DNA of 45,425 nucleotides from Epulopiscium sp. Nele67-Bin005 (GTDB lineage: Bacteria > Bacillota > Clostridia > Lachnospirales > Cellulosilyticaceae). Every line of letters begins with the position of its first letter. Position 1 is the first letter of the stretch. The notes beneath the pieces were generated by a model. It saw only the letters and a list, made by a program, of their open reading frames with translations, did no database searches and was not told where the DNA came from. This document shows positions 1-8,716 of the stretch, one piece after another. The translations under genes were made by a program, and so were the position numbers. Location of the stretch: positions 1 through 45,425 of the forward strand of contig LNZR01000027.1 of assembly GCA_002007365.1 (NCBI GenBank). Reading direction: 5' to 3'.

Positions 1-595
1 ATTCAATCAAATATTTGATTAAATCAAGTGGCATTCCTAGCCAATCATGAAAAGAATAAATAATTCTTTGGTCAGCATCACTAAGCAATCTCCCAAGAGC
101 CTCCTCAGCACATCTAAAAATAAGAGTTACTGGGTCGATGTCTTCGTTCATAATATTTAGTTCAGAAGAAGAATAGTCCTTATCATCAGATGGAGGCACA
201 TTATCAGGGATTGAAACCTCTTCCACAACTTCATCTTGAGTTTCTTCTTTTTGGGTAGTAGTGTTATTTGGACAAAGCAACATTGTAATATTAGCTTCAC
301 GTTTTTTGGGTGGATCGATATTTAGTATAACTTCTGGGGCATTTTTATTGGAAAATTGTAATACGCCTTTATCATGCCAATAGTTTAGCGCCATAATGAT
401 TTCGGAATAAAGCATACCCGTTTGGTTGATAATTTGTTCCCAATTATAACCAGTGGGTGTTGTTGCATTACAATTTAAAAGTGCTACATACACCTTAACA
501 AAGCTACCATTTGCCTCAGCCATAAAGTTTTCAATAAACCAACTAGGAACAGAAATAGTTGGTTTTTTTGTTTGTTGTAATTTTGAAATAGCCAT
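1..595 (-). CDS. DnaD-domain replication/primosome-type protein, 3' end beyond the window
   Basis: Open frame of 198 codons from ATG at 595 (preceded on the minus strand by GGGAGG) to the left edge, where it runs off without a stop. The first ~95 residues read as the DnaD-type winged-helix half (PSWFIENFMAEANGSFVKVY, then WEQIINQTGM). An acidic Glu/Ser linker follows (~125-150), then the start of the C-terminal DnaD helical domain (around EEALGRLLSDADQRII and YSFHDWLGMPLD). DnaD-family proteins help load the replicative helicase onto DNA; the expected partner gene, a dnaC/dnaI-type ATPase, would lie further left, but I cannot see it. It follows murC by 57 bases on the same strand, with a hairpin between. 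Prophages also carry DnaD proteins, but nothing phage-like is visible here. Family call fairly sure; exact role inferred. Confidence 0.8.
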   Translation of the reverse strand, partial: MAISKLQQTKKPTISVPSWFIENFMAEANGSFVKVYVALLNCNATTPTGYNWEQIINQTGMLYSEIIMALNYWHDKGVLQFSNKNAPEVILNIDPPKKREANITMLLCPNNTTTQKEETQDEVVEEVSIPDNVPPSDDKDYSSSELNIMNEDIDPVTLIFRCAEEALGRLLSDADQRIIYSFHDWLGMPLDLIKYLIE

Positions 596-612
596 AAAAG
601 CCTCCCATCTTA

Positions 613-645
613 GGTAAAATAAATCCCCCGATTTCCCGAGGGATT
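613..645 (-). terminator. Hairpin after murC
   Basis: On the minus strand, arms AATCCCTCG and CGGGGGATT (one wobble pair) enclose GGAAAT and are followed by TTTATTTTA. It lies between murC and the dnaD-like gene and could end or dampen murC transcription. The broken T-run makes it a moderate terminator. Confidence 0.55.
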
Positions 646-652
646 AAAAAAT

Positions 653-2044
653 CTATTGTCCTAGCAAAATATCAGCAACTTGATTGATATTGCCAGCACC
701 CATAGTAATAATCATATCTTTTGGTACACAGTTTATAAGTAAATGGTCTGCAATCTCATCAAAATCTTCAATATAAGTAACATCACAACCTTTATTTTCT
801 AACAAAGTAACGATATCTTTTGCATGGATATCTTTTGGGTCTTTTTCTCGTGCAGCATAAATATCGGTAATAATAATGTGGTCAGCCAAACTTAAAGACT
901 CAGCAAAGCCAGTAAGAAACGCTTTAGTTCTAGTATAAGTATGAGGTTGGAACACTACATAAATTGAATTATGAGGGTAATTTCTAGCAGCATTTAAAGT
1001 TGCACTAATTTCTGTTGGGTGGTGGGCATAATCATCAATAATTACAATATCATGAACATATCCCTTAACTTGAAAACGTTGGTCAACCCCAGTAAAATCA
1101 AATAGTGCATTGGCCATATCAGCAAACATAATTTTCATAAAGTTTGAAGTTGCACAAGTACTAAGCGCATTTAAAATATTATGGGCACCAGTAGCTCTTA
1201 GTTTAATTTGCCCAATTTCTTCACCCTTATAAACAACATCAAAAGTAGCATGAGCAAACTCATTAAACGTCACATTGATTGCACGCCAAGTAGCATTTTC
1301 GCTAAAGCCAAAAGTTTCTACTTTGCATTTTGCATCAGAAATTAACTCATTAAAATTTGGGATTTCCTCATTAATAGCCAAAAATCCATGCTCAGGAATT
1401 AGGTTAACAAATTGGGTAAATGAATTACGAATATCATTAATATCTTTAAAGAAATCCATATGATCTTCTTCAACGTTTAAAATAATTCCGATTTCTGGAG
1501 AAAAATCAAGGAAACTATTTTGATATTCACAAGCTTCTGTAAGAAAATAATTTTTCTCTCCTATATGAATATTGCCACCAATTGCATTTAACATACCTCC
1601 AACTGTAATTGTTGGATTTTTTTTGGCCTCTAACAAAATTTCGGCAAGCATAGAAGTAGTTGTAGTTTTGCCATGAGTCCCAGAAACACAAATAGCAGTT
1701 TCGTAAATACTCATCAAAAGACCCAAAAATTTTGAGCGACTAAGTACGTATTTTACAGTTTCTCGTGCCTTTACAAGTTCTTCATTATCAGGAGCAATCG
1801 CACCAGTATAAACTACCATATCAATATCATCACAAATATTATTAGCACTATGAGTTGGAATAACTGTAATTCCTAGTGTTTCTAGGTGCTTTGTAGTATG
1901 AGAACTCATTCTATCAGACCCACTAATGCTATATCCGTTTGTATGCATAATATGAGCCAGACCACTCATACTAATTCCACCAATTCCAATAAAGTGTATC
2001 TTGTTAATACTATCCATAGGAATATTTAAATTTTTATTTGCCAT
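653..2044 (-). CDS. murC: UDP-N-acetylmuramate--L-alanine ligase
   Basis: Cytoplasmic Mur ligase that adds L-alanine to UDP-MurNAc with ATP, the first step of building the peptidoglycan stem peptide. The 463-residue length is normal. An N-terminal Rossmann glycine motif (HFIGIGGISMSGLA, ~17-30) binds the UDP-sugar. The ATP P-loop GTHGKTTTTS is at ~122-131. The central Mur ligase motif with EACEYQNSFL and NVEEDHMDFF follows, then the C-terminal domain with DDYAHHPTEI, a hallmark of MurC. The start is ATG at 2044 with AAGGAA upstream on the minus strand. It stands apart from other wall genes and runs opposite to the glgC-spoVG side. In several clostridia murC also lies near spoVG-glmU, so the neighbourhood fits. 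High confidence. Confidence 0.97.
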   Translation of the reverse strand: MANKNLNIPMDSINKIHFIGIGGISMSGLAHIMHTNGYSISGSDRMSSHTTKHLETLGITVIPTHSANNICDDIDMVVYTGAIAPDNEELVKARETVKYVLSRSKFLGLLMSIYETAICVSGTHGKTTTTSMLAEILLEAKKNPTITVGGMLNAIGGNIHIGEKNYFLTEACEYQNSFLDFSPEIGIILNVEEDHMDFFKDINDIRNSFTQFVNLIPEHGFLAINEEIPNFNELISDAKCKVETFGFSENATWRAINVTFNEFAHATFDVVYKGEEIGQIKLRATGAHNILNALSTCATSNFMKIMFADMANALFDFTGVDQRFQVKGYVHDIVIIDDYAHHPTEISATLNAARNYPHNSIYVVFQPHTYTRTKAFLTGFAESLSLADHIIITDIYAAREKDPKDIHAKDIVTLLENKGCDVTYIEDFDEIADHLLINCVPKDMIITMGAGNINQVADILLGQ

Positions 2045-2171
2045 AGTTAATTCCTTTCAGCTTAATCAAAGTTAATGTTTAATATAGGTTATATTTATGT
2101 TCATTATGGAGGGGTACAACCTAACTATTTTCAATTAGTGTATAAAATTTTTCAGACAACACGCATAAGGC

Positions 2172-2219
2172 TATTAAAACCTATAGTTACAAATTTATTA
2201 AAACCTAAAGTTAAATAAT
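2172..2219. repeat. Tandem imperfect 24-base repeat
   Basis: Two head-to-tail copies, 2172-2195 and 2196-2219, each starting TATTAAAACCTA and agreeing at 20 of 24 positions. The core AACCTA recurs at about 2118 and, inverted (TAGGTT), near 2083. The cluster sits 40-175 bases upstream of the murC start and could be a regulator binding region; that role is inference. Confidence 0.5.
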
Positions 2220-2400
2220 TTGTAAAATTGTAAGAGTAAATGTTAACAAAATTGAGTTTTTATTACTTATTTTTATGTTAATAGTGTTAGTATACCATAT
2301 ATAGCCAATACTTTAAATGAATTTTGGCAAAATTTCGGGGCAATCTATGTAGTGGGTAATTTATAATTATGTGCCAAATATAAAGAAAGACTCCTCTTAA

Positions 2401-2409
2401 TTATCCACA
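2401..2409 (+). promoter_or_regulatory. DnaA-box-like nonamer
   Basis: TTATCCACA is a perfect match to the consensus DnaA box TTATNCACA; a one-mismatch copy lies at 2672-2680. Two sites without a clear unwinding element or adjacent dnaA are not enough to call an origin. It may be a regulatory DnaA site or chance. Confidence 0.3.
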
Positions 2410-2780
2410 AGAAAAATTTCTCCAAATATCTGATGGAAAACAAAAAGACAAACTATTTAAGGATAAGATTTAGGAATATAGCTTAATTAAATTTGGAAAA
2501 TGAATAAAAGATTATAGCATAATTTATCAAAAGAGTACGGAATAAATTGTATACACTTTATCCAATAAAGTTTGAAATTATTAAAATATTATTTAAAATA
2601 TAATCTTTTGCGTAAGTTGGTATTTTTTTGGTCAAGCCCACATATTATAAATTATGCAAGGGATTACATTATTTTCCACAAAATAACTACTTGAAACTAT
2701 ATCCAGATTTCTTTATTAGGAAACTTAGATATATTTACAAAGTGTTTTTTGTTAATAATTTTATATATGTTTATATTGTT

Positions 2781-2809
2781 TTGAAAAAGACAATGTGGTA
2801 AAGTATATA
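2781..2809 (+). promoter_or_regulatory. Sigma-A-type promoter for glgC-glgD
   Basis: TTGAAA and TATATA separated by 17 bases, ending 38 bases before the glgC start. This is the only good promoter in the approach to the operon. Confidence 0.7.
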
Positions 2810-2847
2810 TAAGGAGCAACACAATACTAACTGTAAGGGGGCAATGT

Positions 2848-4125
2848 ATGGAAAGAAAAGAAATGATTGCAATGTTATTAGCAGGAGGTCAAGGAAGCCG
2901 TTTAGGAATTCTGACTCAGCAAATTGCAAAACCAGCCGTAATGTTTGGAGGAAAATATAGAATTATTGACTTCCCACTTAGCAACTGTATTAACTCGGGG
3001 ATTGACACTGTGGGGGTTTTAACACAGTATGAGCCACTTGTATTAACAAAACATATTGGTATTGGAGTTCCTTGGGACTTAGACCTAAACTACGGAGGAG
3101 TTAGTACATTATCTCCATTCGTAACAGGAAACCAAGGGGAATGGTATTCAGGAACTGCAAATGCTATTTATCAAAATATTAAATTTATAGATTCATACCA
3201 ACCAGAGTACGTACTTATTTTATCTGGTGACCATGTATACAAAATGGATTACAGCGAAATGTTAGACTACCACAAAGAAAAAGGTGCTAGTGCAACAATT
3301 GCAGTAATGGAAGTTCCTTGGGAAGTTGCAAACCAATTTGGTATCATGAACACAGATGACAACAAAAAAATCGTAGGTTTTGAAGAGAAACCAGCAAACC
3401 CACAAAGTAACCTAGCATCAATGGGAATTTATATCTTCAATTGGAAAGAGTTAAGACAAGCTCTAATTGAGGACAATGAAATTCACAATGATAGTGACTT
3501 TGGTATGCATATTATTCCAAGTTTCTTAAATGGTGGCGAAGAAGTTTTTGCATATCCATTTGACTCTTATTGGAAAGATATTGGAACAATCGAAGCTTAC
3601 TGGACTGCAAACATGGAGCTTGCATATGTTGTACCAGAGTTTAACTTATACGATAACTTCTGGCAAATCTACACAAATTCAGATAACTATGGACCACAAT
3701 TTGTTGGAACAGAAGCAGATGTAAATCATTCATTAGTTTCAAAAGGTTGCCAAGTTGAAGGAACTGTAGAAAACTGTATCCTTAGTCCAAACGTAAAAAT
3801 TGCAAAAGGTGCTGTTGTTAAAAATAGTATCATTATGGAAAATAGCGTTGTGGAAGAAGGTTGCGTATTAGATAGATGTATCATTTCAGAAAAAACAACT
3901 ATCGGACGTAATGTAAGAATTGGTGAAGGTGAAGATATCATCAACGAAAATAAACCTAAAGTTTACAACAGTGGAATTAGTGTAATCGGAATGAATACAG
4001 TAGTGCCTGATAACGTTGTAATTGGTAAAAACTGCGAAGTTGGTGGACATACAACGGCAGAACACTATGAAAATGGTCACTTACCAAGTGGAAAATCATT
4101 AATCGTTGAAGGAGGAACACTATGA
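2848..4125 (+). CDS. glgC: Glucose-1-phosphate adenylyltransferase, catalytic subunit
   Basis: Makes ADP-glucose and pyrophosphate from ATP and glucose-1-phosphate, the committed step of bacterial glycogen synthesis. The nucleotidyltransferase motif [13 protein letters not shown] lies at ~11-23, followed by [15 protein letters not shown] (sugar and activator site). [10 protein letters not shown] carries the metal-binding aspartate near residue 128, and EEKP is also present. The C-terminal ~130 residues are a hexapeptide left-handed beta-helix ([14 protein letters not shown] and similar). The length of 425 is a little above the usual 380-420. ATG at 2848 has GGGGG upstream. Its TGA overlaps the glgD ATG (ATGA), so the pair is translationally coupled and probably forms the GlgC/GlgD heterotetramer known from Bacillus and Clostridium. 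Glycogen synthase and branching enzyme genes are not in the window. Confidence 0.96.
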   Translation: MERKEMIAMLLAGGQGSRLGILTQQIAKPAVMFGGKYRIIDFPLSNCINSGIDTVGVLTQYEPLVLTKHIGIGVPWDLDLNYGGVSTLSPFVTGNQGEWYSGTANAIYQNIKFIDSYQPEYVLILSGDHVYKMDYSEMLDYHKEKGASATIAVMEVPWEVANQFGIMNTDDNKKIVGFEEKPANPQSNLASMGIYIFNWKELRQALIEDNEIHNDSDFGMHIIPSFLNGGEEVFAYPFDSYWKDIGTIEAYWTANMELAYVVPEFNLYDNFWQIYTNSDNYGPQFVGTEADVNHSLVSKGCQVEGTVENCILSPNVKIAKGAVVKNSIIMENSVVEEGCVLDRCIISEKTTIGRNVRIGEGEDIINENKPKVYNSGISVIGMNTVVPDNVVIGKNCEVGGHTTAEHYENGHLPSGKSLIVEGGTL

Positions 4126-5231
4126 AAGCAGTTGGAATTATTTTAGCAGGTGGTAAAAAAAGCTCTATGGGAGATTTAGCAAGCCATAGAAATGTTGCAG
4201 CAATGCCAGTTGGTGGAGCATACCGTGCAGTGGATTTTACATTAAGTAACTTTAGCCACTCAGGCATCAAAAAAGTTGCATTAATTACACAATTTAACAC
4301 ACGTTCATTATTTGACCACATTTCTTCTTCAAAATGGTGGAACTTTGGACGTAAAACAAGTGGATTATATATCTTTACTCCACATATGTTAAATTCTGAT
4401 TCATTATCTTTTAGAGGAACAGCAGATAGTATTTTCCAAAATATCGCATTCCTTAAAAAAAGTAATGAACCATATGTAGTAATTACTTCAGCTGAACAAG
4501 TTGTGAGCATTGATTACACAGACGTAATTAAATATCACGAAGAAAAAGGTTCAGATATTACTATGGTATGTAAAGATTTAGGAGAGGCTGATGTAAGAGA
4601 TTACGGAGTAGTTTCACTAGACCACAACAGCCGTATGTTAGAATTTGAAGAAAAACCATTATTCCCACAACAATCAACTATTTCTTTAGGGACATATGTA
4701 ATTGGTCGTCAATTATTAATTGACCTATTAGAAGAAGTACACTGTGAAGGACGTTTTGATTTCGTATTAGATATTTTAGTACGTTATAGAAAAAAATTAG
4801 TTGTAAACGCATATATGTTTGAAGGATATTGGAGAACTATCAAAGATGTACCAGAGTTCTACAAACTTAATATGGATTTCTTAAACGCAGACGTTAGAAA
4901 TGAAATTTTTGAAGCTAATGGTCCAGTTTACACAAAACCAAAAGACGATCCACCAGTAAAATATAGCTCAACTTGCCACGTTACTAATAGTATCCTAAAC
5001 GGAGGAGATATTATTAACGGAACTGTTGAAAACTCTGTAATCTTTAGAGATGTTTTCGTAGGTGAAGGAGCAATCGTTAAAAACTCTGTAATCATGGAAG
5101 GTTGTACAATCGGAAATGGTGCAGTAGTTGAAAACATGATTTTAGACAAAGTTGTTTCAGTAGGAGAAGGTCAACAATTAATTGGAGATCCAGAAAATAT
5201 TGGAGTAATTGCTAAAAGAAGTATCGTTTAA
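4122..5231 (+). CDS. glgD: ADP-glucose pyrophosphorylase regulatory subunit
   Basis: GlgC paralogue of 369 residues that begins inside the glgC stop codon, with its own GAAGGAGG site. The fold is kept: an N-terminal nucleotidyltransferase ([20 protein letters not shown], then [10 protein letters not shown]) and a C-terminal hexapeptide beta-helix (~280-355). The catalytic signature is eroded. GGxGxRLxxLT has become [10 protein letters not shown], and the metal-binding SGDH segment has become [11 protein letters not shown], lacking the aspartate. That matches known GlgD subunits, which are thought to be poorly active alone and to tune GlgC activity and affinity. Regulation is shared with glgC from the promoter at 2781, and a strong terminator follows. 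High confidence in identity; loss of activity is inferred from motifs. Confidence 0.93.
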   Translation: MKAVGIILAGGKKSSMGDLASHRNVAAMPVGGAYRAVDFTLSNFSHSGIKKVALITQFNTRSLFDHISSSKWWNFGRKTSGLYIFTPHMLNSDSLSFRGTADSIFQNIAFLKKSNEPYVVITSAEQVVSIDYTDVIKYHEEKGSDITMVCKDLGEADVRDYGVVSLDHNSRMLEFEEKPLFPQQSTISLGTYVIGRQLLIDLLEEVHCEGRFDFVLDILVRYRKKLVVNAYMFEGYWRTIKDVPEFYKLNMDFLNADVRNEIFEANGPVYTKPKDDPPVKYSSTCHVTNSILNGGDIINGTVENSVIFRDVFVGEGAIVKNSVIMEGCTIGNGAVVENMILDKVVSVGEGQQLIGDPENIGVIAKRSIV

Positions 5232-5234
5232 TAC

Positions 5235-5277
5235 AAAAAGAACTTATAGATTGATAGTCTATAGGTTCTTTTTATTT
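5235..5277 (+). terminator. Terminator of glgC-glgD
   Basis: Hairpin with arms AAGAACTTATAGA and TCTATAGGTTCTT (one wobble), loop TTGATAG, followed by TTTATTT. It starts a few bases after the glgD stop. Confidence 0.85.
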
Positions 5278-5564
5278 GCCAAAAATACTTAATTTTCTAA
5301 AAATTAAAATCAAAAACTTACTGTAGATTGATAAAAAATTACCAAAACTCTGGATAACATTATTTGTCGGTTTTTAAACTTTATTAAAATTTATATTAAT
5401 TATATATAACGAAAATATTAAATAAACTAAAGATTAATTAATATTTTTGCTTAACAACTAGGGCAAATTGCTATTTTTAAAGTAAAATTTTATTATATTC
5501 CCACCTAAATATATAATAATTTGACAAAAAAATCTATGAAAATTGGTTATATAGTAGTCTAAAA

Positions 5565-5594
5565 TTATCGTTTTAATACCAAATTTTACGATAA
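5565..5594. repeat. Inverted repeat upstream of the spoVG promoter
   Basis: Perfect 7-base arms TTATCGT and ACGATAA separated by 16 bases, ~55 bases before the -35 box. Spacing of this size suits a dimeric regulator, but there is no proof. Confidence 0.4.
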
Positions 5595-5648
5595 CAGGTT
5601 AAATTTATCAAAAATTAATATTAAACCACATCTATATTAAAAAATATA

Positions 5649-5677
5649 TTGATTAATAGGTAATAATAGTATATAAT
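5649..5677 (+). promoter_or_regulatory. Sigma-A-type promoter for spoVG
   Basis: TTGATT-17-TATAAT, with a perfect -10 box. In Bacillus subtilis spoVG is read by sigma-H and repressed by AbrB; here the visible promoter looks vegetative. Confidence 0.7.
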
Positions 5678-5756
5678 CAAAAATATAACTTTTAACAAAT
5701 TTGAAATTGGCTATAGGGTGGGGACACCGAGGCTAGAAAACAGGAGGATTTTGCTA

Positions 5757-6059
5757 ATGGAAATTACAGATATCAGAGTAAGAAAAATTAACAAAGACGG
5801 GAAGATGAAAGCAGTAGTATCAGTTACTTTTGACAATGAATTTGTAGTTCATGATATCAAGGTAATTGAAGGGGACAAAGGAAGATTTATTGCAATGCCA
5901 AGTAGAAAAACGTTAGATGGGGAGTTTAGAGATATCGCTCACCCAATCAATTCTGAAACAAGAGATAGAATTCAAAAAACTGTTCTTGAAAAATATGAAT
6001 TGGTGCTTGTAGCTGAAGATGACAGTGCAAATGAGGAAGTTGCAGTATTTGCAGAGTAG
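5757..6059 (+). CDS. spoVG: SpoVG RNA/DNA-binding regulator
   Basis: Small cytoplasmic nucleic-acid-binding protein that influences asymmetric septation and sporulation in Bacillus and virulence or capsule genes in other Firmicutes. The true start is ATG at 5757 ([11 protein letters not shown]), nine bases after AGGAGG at 5742-5747. An in-frame upstream GTG at 5718 has no such site and would place the ribosome binding site inside the coding sequence. The product of 100 residues is the usual length. It shows the family core [17 protein letters not shown], the FIAMPSRKT segment and [12 protein letters not shown] near the C-terminus. It is a single-gene transcript between its own promoter and a strong terminator, just ahead of glmU as in many Firmicutes. 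Confidence 0.96.
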   Translation: MEITDIRVRKINKDGKMKAVVSVTFDNEFVVHDIKVIEGDKGRFIAMPSRKTLDGEFRDIAHPINSETRDRIQKTVLEKYELVLVAEDDSANEEVAVFAE

Positions 6060-6076
6060 TCTTACATAAATACCAG

Positions 6077-6116
6077 AAGGGTCTAATAGCTGATAAGTTA
6101 GCTATAGACCTTTTTT
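6077..6116 (+). terminator. Terminator of spoVG
   Basis: Arms AAGGGTCTAATAGCT and AGCTATAGACCTT (one bulge) around GATAAGTT, followed by six T residues. Confidence 0.88.
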
Positions 6117-6126
6117 GAGCGTAATT

Positions 6127-6155
6127 TTGCATAAATCGGCAACGATTATGATAAA
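6127..6155 (+). promoter_or_regulatory. Possible promoter for glmU
   Basis: TTGCAT, then 17 bases, then GATAAA; a shifted reading of the -10 (TATGAT) is also possible. It lies between the spoVG terminator and glmU, where a promoter is expected. Weak match. Confidence 0.4.
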
Positions 6156-6201
6156 ATGTAGAGTAGAAGTGGTATCGAGAAAATTTAAAGGTGGTATAGA
6201 A

Positions 6202-7557
6202 ATGAAAATTAAAGCAGTAATTTTAGCAGCTGGGCAAGGTACACGAATGAAGTCTGAGAAACCAAAAGTTCTTCATGAGATTTTGGGAGAGCCAATGGTA
6301 ACGTATCCAATAAATGCGGCCAAAAGTGTTGGTGTATCTGATGTTTGTTTGATTGTTGGGCATAAGGCAGATGAGGTTAAGAAAGTGGTTGGAGATGGTG
6401 TTTGTTATTGTTTGCAAAAGGAGCAATTAGGAACTGGGCATGCTGTAATTCAGGCACTAGATTTTATTGGAGATGAGGGAGAAGTATTTGTATTATGTGG
6501 GGATACTCCACTAATTTCAAAGCAATCTTTGGAGAAGTTACAACAAATCCACCGTACAAATGGTGAGGCAGTGACTATACTTTCGTCAATCGTTGATAAC
6601 CCTACAGGTTATGGGCGTATTGTAAGAGATGAGTATGGTCAATTTAGTGCGATTGTTGAGCAAAAAGATGCAACTCAAGAACAGCAGGCAATACAAGAAA
6701 TTAACGGTGGAATTTATTTATTTGAGGCTAGCGATTTAAAATATTCTCTTGGTAAACTCACAAATAATAACGCTCAAAATGAATATTATTTAACAGATAC
6801 TATAGAAATTTTGAGAAATGAAGGAAAGAAGATTGGTGCAGTCGATGTTGATGAGAAAGATATTTTGGGTGTAAACTCAAGAACTCAACTAGCAGAAGCT
6901 ACACACATTAAAAAGGAAAGAATTAATAATTTTCATATGGAAAATGGCGTAACTATCATTGACCCAGCAAGCACATATATTGGGCCATTAGTTCAAATCG
7001 AAAATGATGTTATAATTGAACCGAACTGTTTTATTGATGGTAAAACTATAATTAAAACTGGGTGTATTATTGGTGCTAACTCTAAGTTGAAAAATAGTTC
7101 CATTTTGACTGGTGCAGAGGTTTTAAATAGTGTTATACTAGATAGTGAAGTAGGCGAGCGTACTCACGTTGGACCGTTTGCATATTTACGACCAAATAGC
7201 AAAGTTGGAAATGATGTAAAAGTTGGAGATTTCGTTGAAATTAAAAACTCTAATATTGGAGATAATACAAAAATTTCGCATCTTACTTATATTGGTGATG
7301 CAGATGTTGGTGAAAATGTAAACTTTGGTTGTGGAACAGTGGTAGTTAATTATGATGGTAAAAATAAGCATCGAACTACAATTAAAGATAATGCATTTAT
7401 AGGTTGTAATACAAATTTAGTTTCTCCAGTTACAGTAGAAAAAAATGCTTATACAGGAGCAGGCTCAACTATTACAAAAGATGTGCCACAAGATAGCCTT
7501 GGAATAGCACGTGCCACACAAAGAAATATTGAACAATGGGTTACAAAACGTGACTAA
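6202..7557 (+). CDS. glmU: Bifunctional GlcN-1-P acetyltransferase / GlcNAc-1-P uridyltransferase
   Basis: Makes UDP-GlcNAc, the entry sugar for peptidoglycan and wall polymers, by acetylating GlcN-1-P and then transferring UMP. The N-terminal pyrophosphorylase domain starts LAAGQGTRMKSEKPKVLHEI, with LCGDTPLIS supplying the metal aspartate. The C-terminal half (~245-451) is a hexapeptide beta-helix containing GPFAYLRPNSKVG, KISHLTYIGDADVG and VNYDGKNKHRT (acetyltransferase site). The start was chosen as ATG at 6202 because AAAGGTGG lies directly before it and the protein then begins MKIKAVILAAG, as in the family. In-frame codons further upstream run back into the spoVG terminator. The length of 451 is normal. 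It pairs with the neighbouring prs in a conserved core cluster. Confidence 0.97.
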   Translation: MKIKAVILAAGQGTRMKSEKPKVLHEILGEPMVTYPINAAKSVGVSDVCLIVGHKADEVKKVVGDGVCYCLQKEQLGTGHAVIQALDFIGDEGEVFVLCGDTPLISKQSLEKLQQIHRTNGEAVTILSSIVDNPTGYGRIVRDEYGQFSAIVEQKDATQEQQAIQEINGGIYLFEASDLKYSLGKLTNNNAQNEYYLTDTIEILRNEGKKIGAVDVDEKDILGVNSRTQLAEATHIKKERINNFHMENGVTIIDPASTYIGPLVQIENDVIIEPNCFIDGKTIIKTGCIIGANSKLKNSSILTGAEVLNSVILDSEVGERTHVGPFAYLRPNSKVGNDVKVGDFVEIKNSNIGDNTKISHLTYIGDADVGENVNFGCGTVVVNYDGKNKHRTTIKDNAFIGCNTNLVSPVTVEKNAYTGAGSTITKDVPQDSLGIARATQRNIEQWVTKRD

Positions 7558-7613
7558 AATTGTGAAGTTTTTGTATACAAAATGAAAATTGGATTGTAAA
7601 GACATTTGCAAAG

Positions 7614-7641
7614 TTGCAATTTAATAGAAATATGGTATAAT
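7614..7641 (+). promoter_or_regulatory. Sigma-A-type promoter for prs
   Basis: TTGCAA-16-TATAAT, ending 47 bases before prs. Perfect -10 box. Confidence 0.7.
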
Positions 7642-7688
7642 GAGGTCGAATTTAAACGTAGTAGAATTCTAAGGAGGATATAGTCAAA

Positions 7689-8645
7689 ATGATTAGAAAT
7701 TACGCAGATATTAAAGTATTTACAGGGAGTGCACACCCAAAGCTAGCTGAACAAATTGCTCAGATGTTAGATATTAAATTAGGAAATGCAGAAGTTACAA
7801 AGTTTAGCGATGGGGAAACTGCTGTTAAAATAGATGAAAAAGTACGTGGAACAGATGTATTTATTATTCAACCAACATCAAGACCTGTTAATGACCATCT
7901 TATGGAAATGCTAATTATGATTGATGCTATGAAACGTGCATCAGCTGGGCGAATTACAGCAGTAATTCCATACTATGGATATGCAAGACAGGATCGTAAA
8001 ACTCGTGCTAGAGATCCAATTAGCTCAAAATTGGTAGCAGATATTTTACAAACAGCAGGAGCAGATAGAGTTTTAACTATGGACTTACATTGTACTCAAA
8101 TTCAAGGTTTCTTTAATATCCCAGTGGATCACCTTGTTGGTATGCCACTTCTTGCGAAATATTACGAAGATAAATTTGGAGATAATATGGAAGATGTTAT
8201 TGCAGTATCTCCTGATTTAGGAAGTGTAAGCCGTGTTCGTACGTTTGCAACAAGATTAGATATTCCAATTGCAATTATTGATAAGCGTCGCCAAAAAGCT
8301 AATGAGTCAGAAGTTATGAATATCATTGGTGATATCAAAGGTAAAAAAGTAATTTTACTTGATGATATGATTGATACAGCAGGAACAATTTGCAATGCGG
8401 CAAACGCTCTAAAAGAAAGAGGAGCAGTTGCAGTTTATGCATGTTGTACACATGGAGTACTTTCAGGGCCTGCAGTTGATAGAATTCAAGCTTCAGAAAT
8501 CGAAGAGCTTGTAGTATTAGATACAATTGCAATTCCAGATGATAAAAAGTTTGATAAGTTACATGAAATTTCTGTTGCACCAATTTTTGCAGATGCAATT
8601 AGACGTATTCATGAAGATTTATCAGTATCTAAATTATTTGTTTAG
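7689..8645 (+). CDS. prs: Ribose-phosphate pyrophosphokinase (PRPP synthase)
   Basis: Transfers pyrophosphate from ATP to ribose-5-phosphate, giving PRPP for purine, pyrimidine, histidine and NAD synthesis. PRPP is also the co-substrate of the Hpt enzyme encoded further along. At 318 residues it is a class I bacterial enzyme. Visible motifs are [10 protein letters not shown], the ATP region with [18 protein letters not shown], the flexible-loop and metal region [11 protein letters not shown], and the PRPP loop [18 protein letters not shown] near the C-terminal third. ATG at 7689 follows AAGGAGG. It is transcribed from its own promoter and followed by a hairpin terminator. Confidence 0.98.
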   Translation: MIRNYADIKVFTGSAHPKLAEQIAQMLDIKLGNAEVTKFSDGETAVKIDEKVRGTDVFIIQPTSRPVNDHLMEMLIMIDAMKRASAGRITAVIPYYGYARQDRKTRARDPISSKLVADILQTAGADRVLTMDLHCTQIQGFFNIPVDHLVGMPLLAKYYEDKFGDNMEDVIAVSPDLGSVSRVRTFATRLDIPIAIIDKRRQKANESEVMNIIGDIKGKKVILLDDMIDTAGTICNAANALKERGAVAVYACCTHGVLSGPAVDRIQASEIEELVVLDTIAIPDDKKFDKLHEISVAPIFADAIRRIHEDLSVSKLFV

Positions 8646-8652
8646 AAAAATT

Positions 8653-8684
8653 TAAGGGGTAGAGAAAAACTATCCCTTTTTATA
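8653..8684 (+). terminator. Terminator of prs
   Basis: Arms AAGGGGTAG and CTATCCCTT (one unpaired base) around AGAAAAA, then TTTTTA. It lies between prs and pth. Confidence 0.75.
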
Positions 8685-8716
8685 TTCAAAATAAGAAATT
8701 GATGGAGGAAACAAAG

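Larger units (their letters stand above)
2045..2847. other. Gene-free divergent region between murC and glgC
   Basis: About 800 very AT-rich bases with no convincing ORF on either strand. It holds a tandem imperfect repeat (2172-2219), several AACCTA-type motifs, one perfect DnaA-box-like nonamer (2401-2409) with a second one-mismatch copy (TTTTCCACA, 2672-2680), and the glgC promoter (2781-2809). A murC promoter must lie near 2050-2150 on the minus strand, but I found no strong -35/-10 pair for it. No RNA gene or riboswitch was recognised. Confidence 0.6.
5278..5756 (+). other. AT-rich upstream region and leader of spoVG
   Basis: About 480 bases without an ORF. It contains a perfect inverted repeat (5565-5594), the spoVG promoter (5649-5677) and an ~75-base leader. 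Within the leader, GGTG-GGGA-CACC (5717-5728) could form a small stable hairpin just upstream of the ribosome binding site. Nothing else was recognised. Confidence 0.55.

Noticed and set aside
1-595. Prophage remnant (DnaD-like protein)
   Set aside because: DnaD-like proteins also occur in phages, but the gene is directly behind murC with no integrase, repressor or structural genes in view.
2045-2847. Chromosome replication origin
   Set aside because: Only one perfect and one imperfect DnaA box, no dnaA or dnaN nearby, and no clear unwinding element. Kept only as a low-interest finding.
3977-4510. Antisense ORF over glgC-glgD (177 codons) and many similar antisense frames, including those over the receptors
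   Set aside because: They lie fully inside well-recognised genes, have no ribosome binding site or homology-like features, and follow from codon bias of the opposite strand.
5718-5756. N-terminal extension of SpoVG from GTG at 5718
   Set aside because: The strong ribosome binding site and family alignment place the start at 5757; the extension would cover that site.
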